Assembly: GCF_008124605.1 (NCBI RefSeq)
Contig: NZ_VRYN01000004.1
Coordinates: 29,151 to 93,150 of the forward strand
Direction of reading: 5' to 3'
Origin: Halobacterium salinarum DSM 3754
Lineage (GTDB): Archaea; Halobacteriota; Halobacteria; Halobacteriales; Halobacteriaceae
Length of the DNA: 64,000 nucleotides
Under the pieces are notes generated by a model. It saw only the letters and a program-made list of their open reading frames with translations. It was not told the origin of the DNA and did no database searches. This document shows, piece by piece, positions 28,228-35,736 of the stretch. Made by a program: the position numbers and the translations under genes. The number at the start of each line of letters is the position of its first letter. Position 1 is the stretch's first letter.

Positions 28228-30033
28228 TTACTGTCGCGTGTCCGGCCAGGGCGTGTCCGGGTCGCAGCCACCATCGCTGTCGATGACCGTCGCCAGCAGC
28301 TTCTGCTGGGCGCGCCGCAAGTGGTTGTGCAGCGTGGGGGCTGTCACGCCCATGTCGGCCGCGAGGTCCTCGGCGGTCGACTCCCGGGGCCACTCGAAGT
28401 AGCCGGCGTGAAACGCCGCCCGCAGGACCGCCGCCTGCTTGTCGGTGAGTGCGTCGTGCAGCGACGCCCCGTCGCGCTGCCCCGTCTCGTCGCCGCGGGC
28501 GCGCTCGCGCTTGGCCGCCAGCGACACGCCGGGGAACGCCGTGGCGAGGGCATCGAGGAGCGCACGCACGTCCGTCTCGAGGGCCACGCCGGCGACGACG
28601 CGCTCCCCACCGGGGCCGGCGCTGAGATCCCGGATCGTCCCACCGTGGCTGACGACCGCCATCGCGAGATCAGCGCCCGGGGCCACCCCGACCGCGAGCA
28701 CCGCCTCGCCGCCCTGGTCGCGGACCACGCGCACGCTCACGACGCCGTCGTGGTCGTGCAGCCAGTCACGGACGCCGTCCGCGGGTGCGCCGGCGATCCG
28801 CACGAAGAACACGAGTGTCTGCCGGTCACCGGGTACGACACCCTCCAGGGAGAGGTCACACCCCTGTTCGACCGCGGCGCGCGCGAACACCGACCCCGCC
28901 CGGACCTCGAACGTGACTTCGAGGACGGTGTCCGTCAGTAGGCGGTGGCGCTGCTCGGCCAGCGCGACCGCCCGGCCCACGCGACGCCCCAGGTCCGTGA
29001 TGAGGGTGCGCTCGCGCTGGCTGAACCGTGCTGTTGACGCCCCCACGGCCAGGACGCCGTGGGCCGCCTCGGGTCCGGCAACCGGAACGACACCCATCGC
29101 CTGAACGCCCGCCGCCGCGGCGTGCTCGCGCAGCGCCGCGACCGCCGGGGCAGCGCTCGCGGCCGGCGTGAACAGCCCTGTCCCGTCGTCGAGGGCGGCT
29201 TGCACGAGCGTCGCGCCCGGGGCGGCGCTCGCGTCGTCGCGGATCGCACGGTCGCCGCCCGCGGTCGCGGCAACCGTCACGTCGTCGCGGGTCGTCGGCC
29301 GCGCCAGCCACGCCATCTCGTAGGCGTCGCTGGCGGCCAAGGCCTCGCAGACGGCCGTCTCGACGGCCCCCCGAGTGCTCGCATCCGACAGCGCGTCCCC
29401 CGCCGCGAGGACGGCGCGGTGCGCTTCGTCCACCCGGTCGTGTGCCCGCTGCTCGCTGCGGTCCGTCGGCGCTCGCGTCGTGCCGTCGAACGCCCGCGCG
29501 ATGGCGTCCCGGTCGACGGCGTCCACCGCGGCGTACTGATCGAGGCTGGCGAGCCGCGACCAGCCGCCGACTGCCGCCACGACACGCGGGTCGACGCCCG
29601 CCCCGGTGAGCAGCCGCCTGGCGAAAAACGAGCGCAGGTCCTGGGCGGAGACCCCGTCCAAGCCGGCCGTGTCGGTGCGCTCGGCGACCGCGTTGACCAG
29701 CGTTTGGACGCGGCGCGCCGACACGTCGACCAGCGGGTCGTCGTCGGCCAGGCCCGCGGCGTCGGCGCGCCGCCGGATGTCGCGCTCGACCGCGGGCGGG
29801 AGGTAGGCGTCGCGGTCGCTGCCGCCGTCGGCACCGGGCACGGCCAGGAAATAGTGTGTGACACCGTCGTGGTCGTGGGGCGCGACGTCACACGGGCGGA
29901 CGCGCGGTATCTCGGCGGACGTCAGCCCGACCTCGCCGGCCAGCCCCACCACCACTGCCTCCCGGGGGGTTTCGGTTGCGCCGCGCAGCTCCCGGTAGTC
30001 GGCGTCGGTCACGCGACCGTCAGCCCCACGCAT
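28228..30033 (-). CDS. Bat-type regulator with recombinase-like N-terminus, GAF and HTH-10
   Basis: The 601-residue protein has three parts. Residues 1-195 resemble a tyrosine-recombinase catalytic fold (GLTSAEIPRVRPCDV; LRSFFARRLLTGAGVD; GWSRLASLDQYA), but the usual catalytic His-x-x-Arg is degenerate, so it is probably only a structural or DNA-binding domain. A GAF-like sensor domain follows at about 210-370. The C-terminus has the bacterio-opsin-activator region and a HTH-10 domain (LTDKQAAVLRAAFHAGYFEW; VTAPTLHNHLRRAQQKLL). This architecture defines Bat-like haloarchaeal regulators. Target genes are unknown; acs next door is a candidate. Confidence 0.88.
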   Translation of the reverse strand: MRGADGRVTDADYRELRGATETPREAVVVGLAGEVGLTSAEIPRVRPCDVAPHDHDGVTHYFLAVPGADGGSDRDAYLPPAVERDIRRRADAAGLADDDPLVDVSARRVQTLVNAVAERTDTAGLDGVSAQDLRSFFARRLLTGAGVDPRVVAAVGGWSRLASLDQYAAVDAVDRDAIARAFDGTTRAPTDRSEQRAHDRVDEAHRAVLAAGDALSDASTRGAVETAVCEALAASDAYEMAWLARPTTRDDVTVAATAGGDRAIRDDASAAPGATLVQAALDDGTGLFTPAASAAPAVAALREHAAAAGVQAMGVVPVAGPEAAHGVLAVGASTARFSQRERTLITDLGRRVGRAVALAEQRHRLLTDTVLEVTFEVRAGSVFARAAVEQGCDLSLEGVVPGDRQTLVFFVRIAGAPADGVRDWLHDHDGVVSVRVVRDQGGEAVLAVGVAPGADLAMAVVSHGGTIRDLSAGPGGERVVAGVALETDVRALLDALATAFPGVSLAAKRERARGDETGQRDGASLHDALTDKQAAVLRAAFHAGYFEWPRESTAEDLAADMGVTAPTLHNHLRRAQQKLLATVIDSDGGCDPDTPWPDTRQ

Positions 30034-30144
30034 ACTTCGTGATTATTTTGAATGCCGAACCATCAACCTTGCGTGGTCGTCCGCGCCGACTGCGCCGGGC
30101 TGACGGGGGCGGCGTCGCGGCGTGGCCGCGTCCGAGTGGCGGCG

Positions 30145-30333
30145 TCAGTCGTCGTCTCGCCCGGCGATGAGGGCGTCGATGTGCGCGGGGCTGATCGAGC
30201 ACCCGCACGGGCTGGCGGTGGCGTCGGTCGGCCCGTGCTGTGTGACCGCCTGCACCCCCCGCCCGCAGTTCGGACAGTCGAAATGCTGTGCGCCGTCGGA
30301 ACGCTCTTCAGCGTCGTCGGTGGACTCTAGCAT
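30145..30333 (-). CDS. Small zinc-finger protein, 62 aa
   Basis: ATG 30333 (MLESTDDAEERSDGAQHFDC) gives a 62-residue acidic protein. FDCPNCGRGV and, later, SPCGCSIS supply four cysteines for zinc. It matches the haloarchaeal style of very small CPxCG-type zinc-finger proteins, many of unknown function. A longer in-frame start at 30459 is less likely because the added sequence is not acidic. Confidence 0.6.
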   Translation of the reverse strand: MLESTDDAEERSDGAQHFDCPNCGRGVQAVTQHGPTDATASPCGCSISPAHIDALIAGRDDD

Positions 30334-30483
30334 GGCTTCTGTAGCTGCGGTACAGGAGCCCGCGCGAGCCTGCTGCCCTAACAGCGAGGCTCGCACTTTT
30401 CGAGGTGATAGGTTGGTCGCCTCTCGAATAGCTCCTGTAGCCGACAATGCTGTAGGCAAGCCACTTAGTGCTTACCGACAGTC

Positions 30484-30512
30484 TTGTACACATAACATTG
30501 GTTATTGTACAC
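30484..30512. promoter_or_regulatory. Inverted repeat, candidate operator
   Basis: TTGTACACATAAC (30484-30496) and GTTATTGTACAC (30501-30512) are imperfect inverted copies centred about 65 bases before the winged-helix gene start at 30565. A TATA-like ATAGTAAT follows near 30531-30538. Autoregulation by the adjacent PhiH1-like protein would fit. Confidence 0.45.
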
Positions 30513-30564
30513 GCTTCCATCGTGATGAAAATAGTAATCCGAGAGGCACTGCGTACAGATTTGC

Positions 30565-30843
30565 ATGCCCCGGCCGGAACTCGCGGAGTGGATGACACCG
30601 ATGGACCGGGATATTTTGGAACTTCTCTGGAATGATGGCCGCCGAGAGCTGATCCTGAATCCGGGTACTATCGAAGCAAACACCGACTGGAAACGCCAGT
30701 CCATCAGACAGCACATCCTAAAGCTTCGAGAACACGGACTTGTCGAATACTACGACGAAGACCGCGCGCTCTATCAGCTTTCTGAGCACGGCCGTATGTG
30801 GCTGGTGGGGAACCTTCCAACAGAAGAACTCGAAGAAAAATAG
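30565..30843 (+). CDS. PhiH1-repressor-like winged-helix protein
   Basis: The product has 92 residues. DRDILELLWNDGRRELILNP, then DWKRQSIRQHILKLREHGLV and YDEDRALYQLSEHGRMWLVG form a winged helix like the halovirus PhiH1 repressor family. These regulators are common on haloarchaeal mobile elements. It lies 119 bases before the SIR2-TPR gene, in the same direction and in lower-G+C sequence, with an inverted repeat upstream. It may repress itself and the SIR2-TPR gene. Confidence 0.8.
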   Translation: MPRPELAEWMTPMDRDILELLWNDGRRELILNPGTIEANTDWKRQSIRQHILKLREHGLVEYYDEDRALYQLSEHGRMWLVGNLPTEELEEK

Positions 30844-30933
30844 ACTCCGATCGTCTCTGGTGTGTTCTGTGGGCAGGTTGGATTTAGACCCCCGTTAGCC
30901 TACAAATCATTCCCGGAATATTACCCCCATTAC

Positions 30934-30941
30934 TATTTATA
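30934..30941 (+). promoter_or_regulatory. TATA box for SIR2-TPR gene
   Basis: TATTTATA lies about 25 bases before ATG 30963, fitting a leaderless transcript. It is flanked by imperfect inverted sequences (ATTCCCGG near 30909 and CGGGGAAT near 30942), which could be an operator over the promoter. Confidence 0.5.
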
Positions 30942-30962
30942 CGGGGAATAAATAATCGACTG

Positions 30963-33743
30963 ATGACAGACTTCTCCAGCGACTCTGAAAAGGATATCCA
31001 GAGGTGCTCGGTCGATAAGTTAGTGAGAATTATCGACAGATCCCCTGACGGGTCCTATTCCTTCCTTGTCGGTGCTGGCGTTTCTAACCCTTCACCGGCA
31101 GATATCCCACTAGGTGGAGATATGGTTGAGGAGTTTAAACATGATATCTATTCAGAGCAAGAGCGGGATTCGAGTCTGAACGAATGGGCGAATCAGTACG
31201 AGTCTGAACACAGGGAAGACGAATCGGAATACGGCTTCTGGTTCGCTGAGGCCTATCCCAACCTCACCGCTCGAAGAGAGAAAATCAGCCAGTTTGTCGA
31301 GGGAGCTGATCCGCCGCTGGGTCAAATGATTCTTGCCTCGATGCTTCAACAAGGCGTGGTTTCACACGTATTCACTCCAAATTTTGACGACCTACTGGTG
31401 AACGCCTCAATTGACCTGCCGGGTCGAAGGCCACTATTTGTCGACCATGACGCCCGTGCATCCCGAATTCAATTCCCGTCTGATCGTCCGGCGATCATGA
31501 AAGTCCATGGCGACTTTCTCCACTACACGAAAAACACCGATGAAGAAACTTCAAGTCTGAATGAGCCGATTGAACAGGCATTCAAGAAGTCACTCCAATC
31601 TTGGGGCTTGGTTGTACTCGGTTATGCAGGGTGGGATGAATCCATCATGGGGGTCTTGGAAGAAACCGAAGTATCTGAGAAAGGCCTATATTGGTGCAAA
31701 CTGTCCGGCCACAACGTCAATGACCGTGTTGAGAAATTACTTGAGTCTAAAGATAATGCCTACCTTGTCGAAATTGAGGGATCAGAAGAGTTCTTTACCA
31801 AGATACTAAATAGATCAACTGAAGATTATCTTCCAAACCCAGAGGAGTTCGTCGAAAAGGCCAAGAACACTGCTGACAGAATCCGCGACCTACTGCGTAA
31901 TCAAGAAAACGTTTCCAAACGCCATTTTCTGGAGGCGATGAGTGAGGACCGAGACTATTCAGGAGAAATACCGGATTCCGTTGACGAAACAGACGAACTT
32001 TCTGAAGTCGTTAACCTAATAGAAAAAGATAAAAATAAGTCTGCAATTGAAACACTCAATTCAATAATTGAGTCTACTGGTAATCCTCATTTTGCATATT
32101 ATTATCGTGGATTGGCAAGGCAATCAATTGGTGAGGATGAAAAAGCAATTCGCGACTTCGATACTGCAATCGAACTTGATACTGAGTTTACTGACGCATA
32201 TCGAGGTCGGGGCATTTCGAAAAGACGCATTGGTCGCCATAGTGAAGCCTTAGAAGATCTCAACGAGGCGATCAAGCTTGACTCCGAACACTCCGCGACC
32301 TACGTTGGCCGAGGGCGTGTGAAGCGGGAACTTGGAGAGTTGGAAGCGGCCATCGAAGATCTCAACGAGGCGATCAAGCTTGACCCCGAACACTCCGCGA
32401 CCTACGTTAACCGGGGGATTCTAAAGCGGGAACTTGGTGAGTTGGAAGCGGCCATTGAAGACTACAATGAGGCGATCAATCTTGGCACCGAACACTTCGC
32501 GGCCTACTTTAACCGGGGGAATGCAAGAAAGGAGCTCGGAGAGTTAGAAGCGGCTATCGAAGACTACAATGAGGCGATCAAGCTTGACCCCGAAGACTCC
32601 GCAGCCTACTTTAACCGGGGGAATGCAAGAAAGGAGCTCGGAGAGTTAGAAGCGGCTATCGAAGACTACAATGAGGCGATCAAGCTTGACCCCGAAGACT
32701 CCGCAGCCTACTTTAACCGGGGGAGTATAAAGCGGGAACTTGGAGAGTTAGAAGCGGCCATCGAAGATCTCAACGAGGCGATCAAGCTTGACCCCGAACA
32801 CTCCAGGGCCTACGTTAACCGGGGGAGTCTAAAGCAGGAACTTGGTGAGTTGGAAGCGGCCATCGAAGACTACAATGAGGCGATCAATCTCAGCACCGAA
32901 CACTTCGCGGCCTACTTTAACCGGGGGAGTCTAAGGCAGGAACTTGGTGAGTTAGAAGCGGCTATCGAAGACTACAATGAGGCGATCAAGCTTGACCCCG
33001 AAGACTCCGCAGCCTACTTTAACCGGGGGAGTCTAAGGCAGGAACTTGGTGAGTTGGAAGCGGCCATCGAAGACTACAATGAGGCGATCAAGCTTGACCC
33101 CGAACACTCCAGGGCCTACGTTAACCGGGGGAGTCTAAAGTGGGAACTTGGAGAGTTAGAAGCGGCCATCGAAGACTACAATGAGGCGATCAAGCTTGAC
33201 CCCGAAGACTTCGCGGCCTACGTTAACCGGGGGAGTCTAAAGCGGGAACTTGGTGAGTTGGAAGCGGCCATCGAAGATCTCAACGAGGCGATCAAGCTTG
33301 ACCCCGAAGACCCCCGTCCGTTCATCAATCGCGGCGCCCTAATGCTAAAAGATGGATCCGTTGAGGAGGCAATCAATGACTTTGATCAAGCTATTCGGTT
33401 TGACTCGCAGGATGTATCTGCTCTAAGTGGTAGAGCAGAGGCTAAAATTGTGTGTGGAGAGTTTGAAGACGCGTATCAAGACGCTCGTAACGCAAAAGAG
33501 GCAAGTAAAACTAAAAAAGATGAGTTTTCTAGCCTGATGTTAGTGCTTATATCAAAAGTCTGTCTAGGGGATGAAACAGATTCTCTTGAAGAAGAGTATC
33601 AGTCAATCGGAAAAAGTGAATTTACGATAACCTGGGACTACTCCATCCTCAATAATTGGTTGGATTCAACTAATCTTTCGCGGAGTGATGAGCGCCACAT
33701 TGAGGACATTATTGATTTCCACAAAGAGCACACTGAGGGGTAA
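30963..33743 (+). CDS. SIR2-like NADase-type protein with long TPR array
   Basis: The product has 926 residues. Residues 1 to about 290 form a SIR2-like domain: FLVGAGVS (about 35-42), FTPNFDDLL with Asn140 and Asp142, KVHGDF with His182, and VVLGYAGWDES near 220. The Asn/His pair matches the catalytic residues of defence-type SIR2 NADases. A helical linker follows. Residues from about 378 to 850 hold 14 tetratricopeptide units; ten central ones are nearly identical (AAYFNRGNARKELGELEAAI is one piece). The C-terminus is helical. In known antiphage systems, SIR2 domains joined to sensor domains deplete NAD+ upon infection. I infer a similar role here, with the TPR array as sensor or oligomerisation scaffold. 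G+C is lower than in flanking core genes. Confidence 0.88.
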   Translation: MTDFSSDSEKDIQRCSVDKLVRIIDRSPDGSYSFLVGAGVSNPSPADIPLGGDMVEEFKHDIYSEQERDSSLNEWANQYESEHREDESEYGFWFAEAYPNLTARREKISQFVEGADPPLGQMILASMLQQGVVSHVFTPNFDDLLVNASIDLPGRRPLFVDHDARASRIQFPSDRPAIMKVHGDFLHYTKNTDEETSSLNEPIEQAFKKSLQSWGLVVLGYAGWDESIMGVLEETEVSEKGLYWCKLSGHNVNDRVEKLLESKDNAYLVEIEGSEEFFTKILNRSTEDYLPNPEEFVEKAKNTADRIRDLLRNQENVSKRHFLEAMSEDRDYSGEIPDSVDETDELSEVVNLIEKDKNKSAIETLNSIIESTGNPHFAYYYRGLARQSIGEDEKAIRDFDTAIELDTEFTDAYRGRGISKRRIGRHSEALEDLNEAIKLDSEHSATYVGRGRVKRELGELEAAIEDLNEAIKLDPEHSATYVNRGILKRELGELEAAIEDYNEAINLGTEHFAAYFNRGNARKELGELEAAIEDYNEAIKLDPEDSAAYFNRGNARKELGELEAAIEDYNEAIKLDPEDSAAYFNRGSIKRELGELEAAIEDLNEAIKLDPEHSRAYVNRGSLKQELGELEAAIEDYNEAINLSTEHFAAYFNRGSLRQELGELEAAIEDYNEAIKLDPEDSAAYFNRGSLRQELGELEAAIEDYNEAIKLDPEHSRAYVNRGSLKWELGELEAAIEDYNEAIKLDPEDFAAYVNRGSLKRELGELEAAIEDLNEAIKLDPEDPRPFINRGALMLKDGSVEEAINDFDQAIRFDSQDVSALSGRAEAKIVCGEFEDAYQDARNAKEASKTKKDEFSSLMLVLISKVCLGDETDSLEEEYQSIGKSEFTITWDYSILNNWLDSTNLSRSDERHIEDIIDFHKEHTEG
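32286..33309 (+). repeat. 102-bp near-identical tandem TPR repeats
   Basis: About ten 102-base units encode consecutive 34-residue TPRs. Two neighbouring units starting near 32499 and 32601 are almost base-for-base identical, and phrases such as gaggcgatcaagcttgac recur at exact 102-base spacing. Variation is concentrated in a few positions, mixed between units as in mosaic recombination. It is coding, not a CRISPR array. Confidence 0.92.
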
Positions 33744-34176
33744 TCTAAATACGCGAATTCAGTAAATATAACCTAAACGACATTTTGCTACCCACGACGG
33801 CCATCAGGCACCGACCTCCGCCGTCGTGAGACACGCTTCGGGCTCGTACGTGATTCGGGCAGTTCCGAGAACGCGTTTTGAAAGCAGCTGTCAGAAATGT
33901 TGCCCTCGCTGTCTACTGGTTCAGCGCAGATGTCCGCATTCAGGTTCTCGTTGAACTGTGACTCCCTTCTGTTGGTGCTCTCTGTATCCTCCTGTCCACC
34001 CTCACGCTTGGTCCCGCGAATTCCGTGAACGCGTGGTGGCCGCCACAGTCTCCCCCCTCGAACAGGCGCTCAAACAGTGCTCCCCGTCGCCATCGGCGTC
34101 AACAGCCCAGATCGATGACGAACCGATCCTGTTATTGACCAAAATCCATACAAACGCTAGACCAATACCTGTTGAT
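33744..34176. other. 433-base gap after SIR2-TPR gene
   Basis: Composition returns from AT-rich to GC-rich near 33790, which probably marks the right end of the inserted segment. A short plus-strand open piece at about 33857-33960 (FGQFRERVLKAAVRNVALAV...) has no start and may be a gene relic, but I cannot assign it. Confidence 0.45.
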
Positions 34177-34887
34177 ATGACCGACCGCCCTCCTCGAATC
34201 GCGCTCGTTATACTCGCACTGTGTTTACTCACGGTTCCATTCTGGGCACCCCTGTTGGACGTCACAGGAACCGAGCACGAGTACAGTGCCACACAGCTCA
34301 CTGTTGAAGACGACCGAATACAGGTTCAGCAAGACTCACCGAGGCTCAAACAGATCAACGGACTCGATTGCTTCAGGGAGCGGTCGCCGACTCGGACCTG
34401 TGGGTTTGAATCCGCACTGCTCACTGAGCGCTCACGTTCCGCATCGTATCCCGGTGTCCGGCACGTCGACGGACACCCGTCGCTTGCTGCCCGAGATCGG
34501 TATCTTGCGTTCCCCGGTGACGGACGTGTCTTCGAACGCGTCACGGACTGGAACGAGTCGGCACAATCATATCGTCTCAGCGTAGAGCGAGTGAACGCCT
34601 CACAGGCGGTAGCGGACGTTTCGCACCCCGTTGATCAGTACTCGCCAGCGGTCCAGCGGGCGGTTGAGACCGGGGCGAGCCAGTCTCAGACGGATCTGCG
34701 AGAAGCGGTTGTGGCCAACGTTAGCGGCCGATATTATGCGGTGTACGCCTCAGGCACGACGTCGCTGCTCTCCGAAGCGCCAGGTTCGGAGCGTGTGCTC
34801 GAGTTCTTGGCGGTCATCACCGGTGCCGTGCTATTGTTCAGGGCGGGCGCGATGGGGAACGAGCCAGCGTCCGGGGACGGCGATTAG
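34177..34887 (+). CDS. Secreted/membrane protein with N- and C-terminal helices
   Basis: ATG 34177 gives 236 residues. An N-terminal hydrophobic helix (ALVILALCLLTVPFWAPLLD) is followed by a 170-residue extracellular-type domain with sequons (NVSGRYY), and a C-terminal helix (VLEFLAVITGAVLLFRAGAM). The arrangement suggests an outward-facing domain anchored at both ends. The family pattern is haloarchaeal; function unknown. The open frame extends upstream without gene-like sequence. Confidence 0.65.
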   Translation: MTDRPPRIALVILALCLLTVPFWAPLLDVTGTEHEYSATQLTVEDDRIQVQQDSPRLKQINGLDCFRERSPTRTCGFESALLTERSRSASYPGVRHVDGHPSLAARDRYLAFPGDGRVFERVTDWNESAQSYRLSVERVNASQAVADVSHPVDQYSPAVQRAVETGASQSQTDLREAVVANVSGRYYAVYASGTTSLLSEAPGSERVLEFLAVITGAVLLFRAGAMGNEPASGDGD

Positions 34888-34915
34888 CTCGCTGAGACGG
34901 CCATGTGGTGCGCTC

Positions 34916-35089
34916 TCACGCCGACGTGGTGTACACCTCGGCCCAGAGAAATGCAGCACCGATGCCAACGTACAGAAGCCCCGAGGCCGAGTATCCGAGG
35001 TTGCTGTTCCACGCAAACGAGGCAACCTGGATGAGACCAACAGCGATCAGTGCCAGCCCGAGGACTGTCTTGGCTCGCTGACTCACCAT
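34916..35089 (-). CDS. Small two-helix membrane protein, 57 aa
   Basis: ATG 35089 to TGA 34916 encodes 57 residues: MVSQRAKTVLGLALIAVGLI, a polar turn containing AWNSNLGYSASG, then a second helix (LLYVGIGAAFLWAEVY). It is convergent with the preceding membrane protein gene. The regular two-helix pattern supports a real gene. No function is known. Confidence 0.6.
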   Translation of the reverse strand: MVSQRAKTVLGLALIAVGLIQVASFAWNSNLGYSASGLLYVGIGAAFLWAEVYTTSA

Positions 35090-35490
35090 GCAGGCCGGAG
35101 CACCGCACCCCGGATTAATCTACTGCCTGTCAACAGCACGACCGCATCGCTCGTTCCCGAGTCGCCGACGCCGATGAGGTCCCGGCAACGCGACAAGGTC
35201 GTGTCTCGAAACGCGTTGTCACGGACGCACGTGGGAAACGCGATGTGAGTATTGAACAGGCTTGGCCTGGTGATCAGAGTGTCGCAGCACCGATTCACCA
35301 CTCCGTCGCGGTTCTCGATCCCGAGCTGTCCTGTGGTCCGTCCTGTAATGTGGCTCGGTCAGGCCGGGCGCGCCGGGACACCGCGACGCCGAGTGGTACG
35401 GGACATGCTCTCCGGATAAGCGGAGCGGTGGTCCAACCGGTACGAGCCAGCAGGCGCTATCAACCAACGCTGTGTTCGGCTTCGAGAAAG
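35090..35490. other. 400-base gap before tRNA-Lys
   Basis: I find no supportable gene, repeat or RNA in this stretch. Short open frames on both strands lack acidic composition, promoters or ordered starts. Confidence 0.5.
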
Positions 35491-35564
35491 CGGGCCGGGC
35501 GCGATTTGAACACGCGACCGACGGATTAAGAGTCCGTCGCTCTGCCAGACTGAGCTACCGGCCC
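35491..35564 (-). tRNA. trnK: tRNA-Lys (CTT)
   Basis: On the minus strand: acceptor GGGCCGG/CCGGCCC, D arm GCTCAGTCTGGCAGAGC, anticodon stem GACGGA/TCCGTC with loop CTCTTAA giving anticodon CTT, T arm GCGTG-TTCAAAT-CGCGC, discriminator G. It is 74 bases with no intron and no encoded CCA. Confidence 0.95.
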
Positions 35565-35736
35565 GAACGCATCCCCATATTACCGGCTGGCACTCAAATA
35601 CGTTCTGATTCGCGGCAACTGACCGACGGTAGTTGACATACGCGGTGGGCCAGACGGCTGCGCTGCCCACTCGCGGACGTGTCGTCGGCTAGCGGTCGGA
35701 ACGCGTAAGTGACGGCCGCCGCAATCCCGTGACAAC

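Noticed and set aside
32286..33309. Regular repeats that could suggest a CRISPR array
   Set aside because: The period is 102 bases with no distinct spacers, and the repeats are one open frame of TPR units inside a protein gene.
33857..33960. Possible transposase fragment after the SIR2-TPR gene
   Set aside because: The open piece is about 35 codons, has no start and no DDE or HUH motif; I cannot link it to an insertion sequence family.
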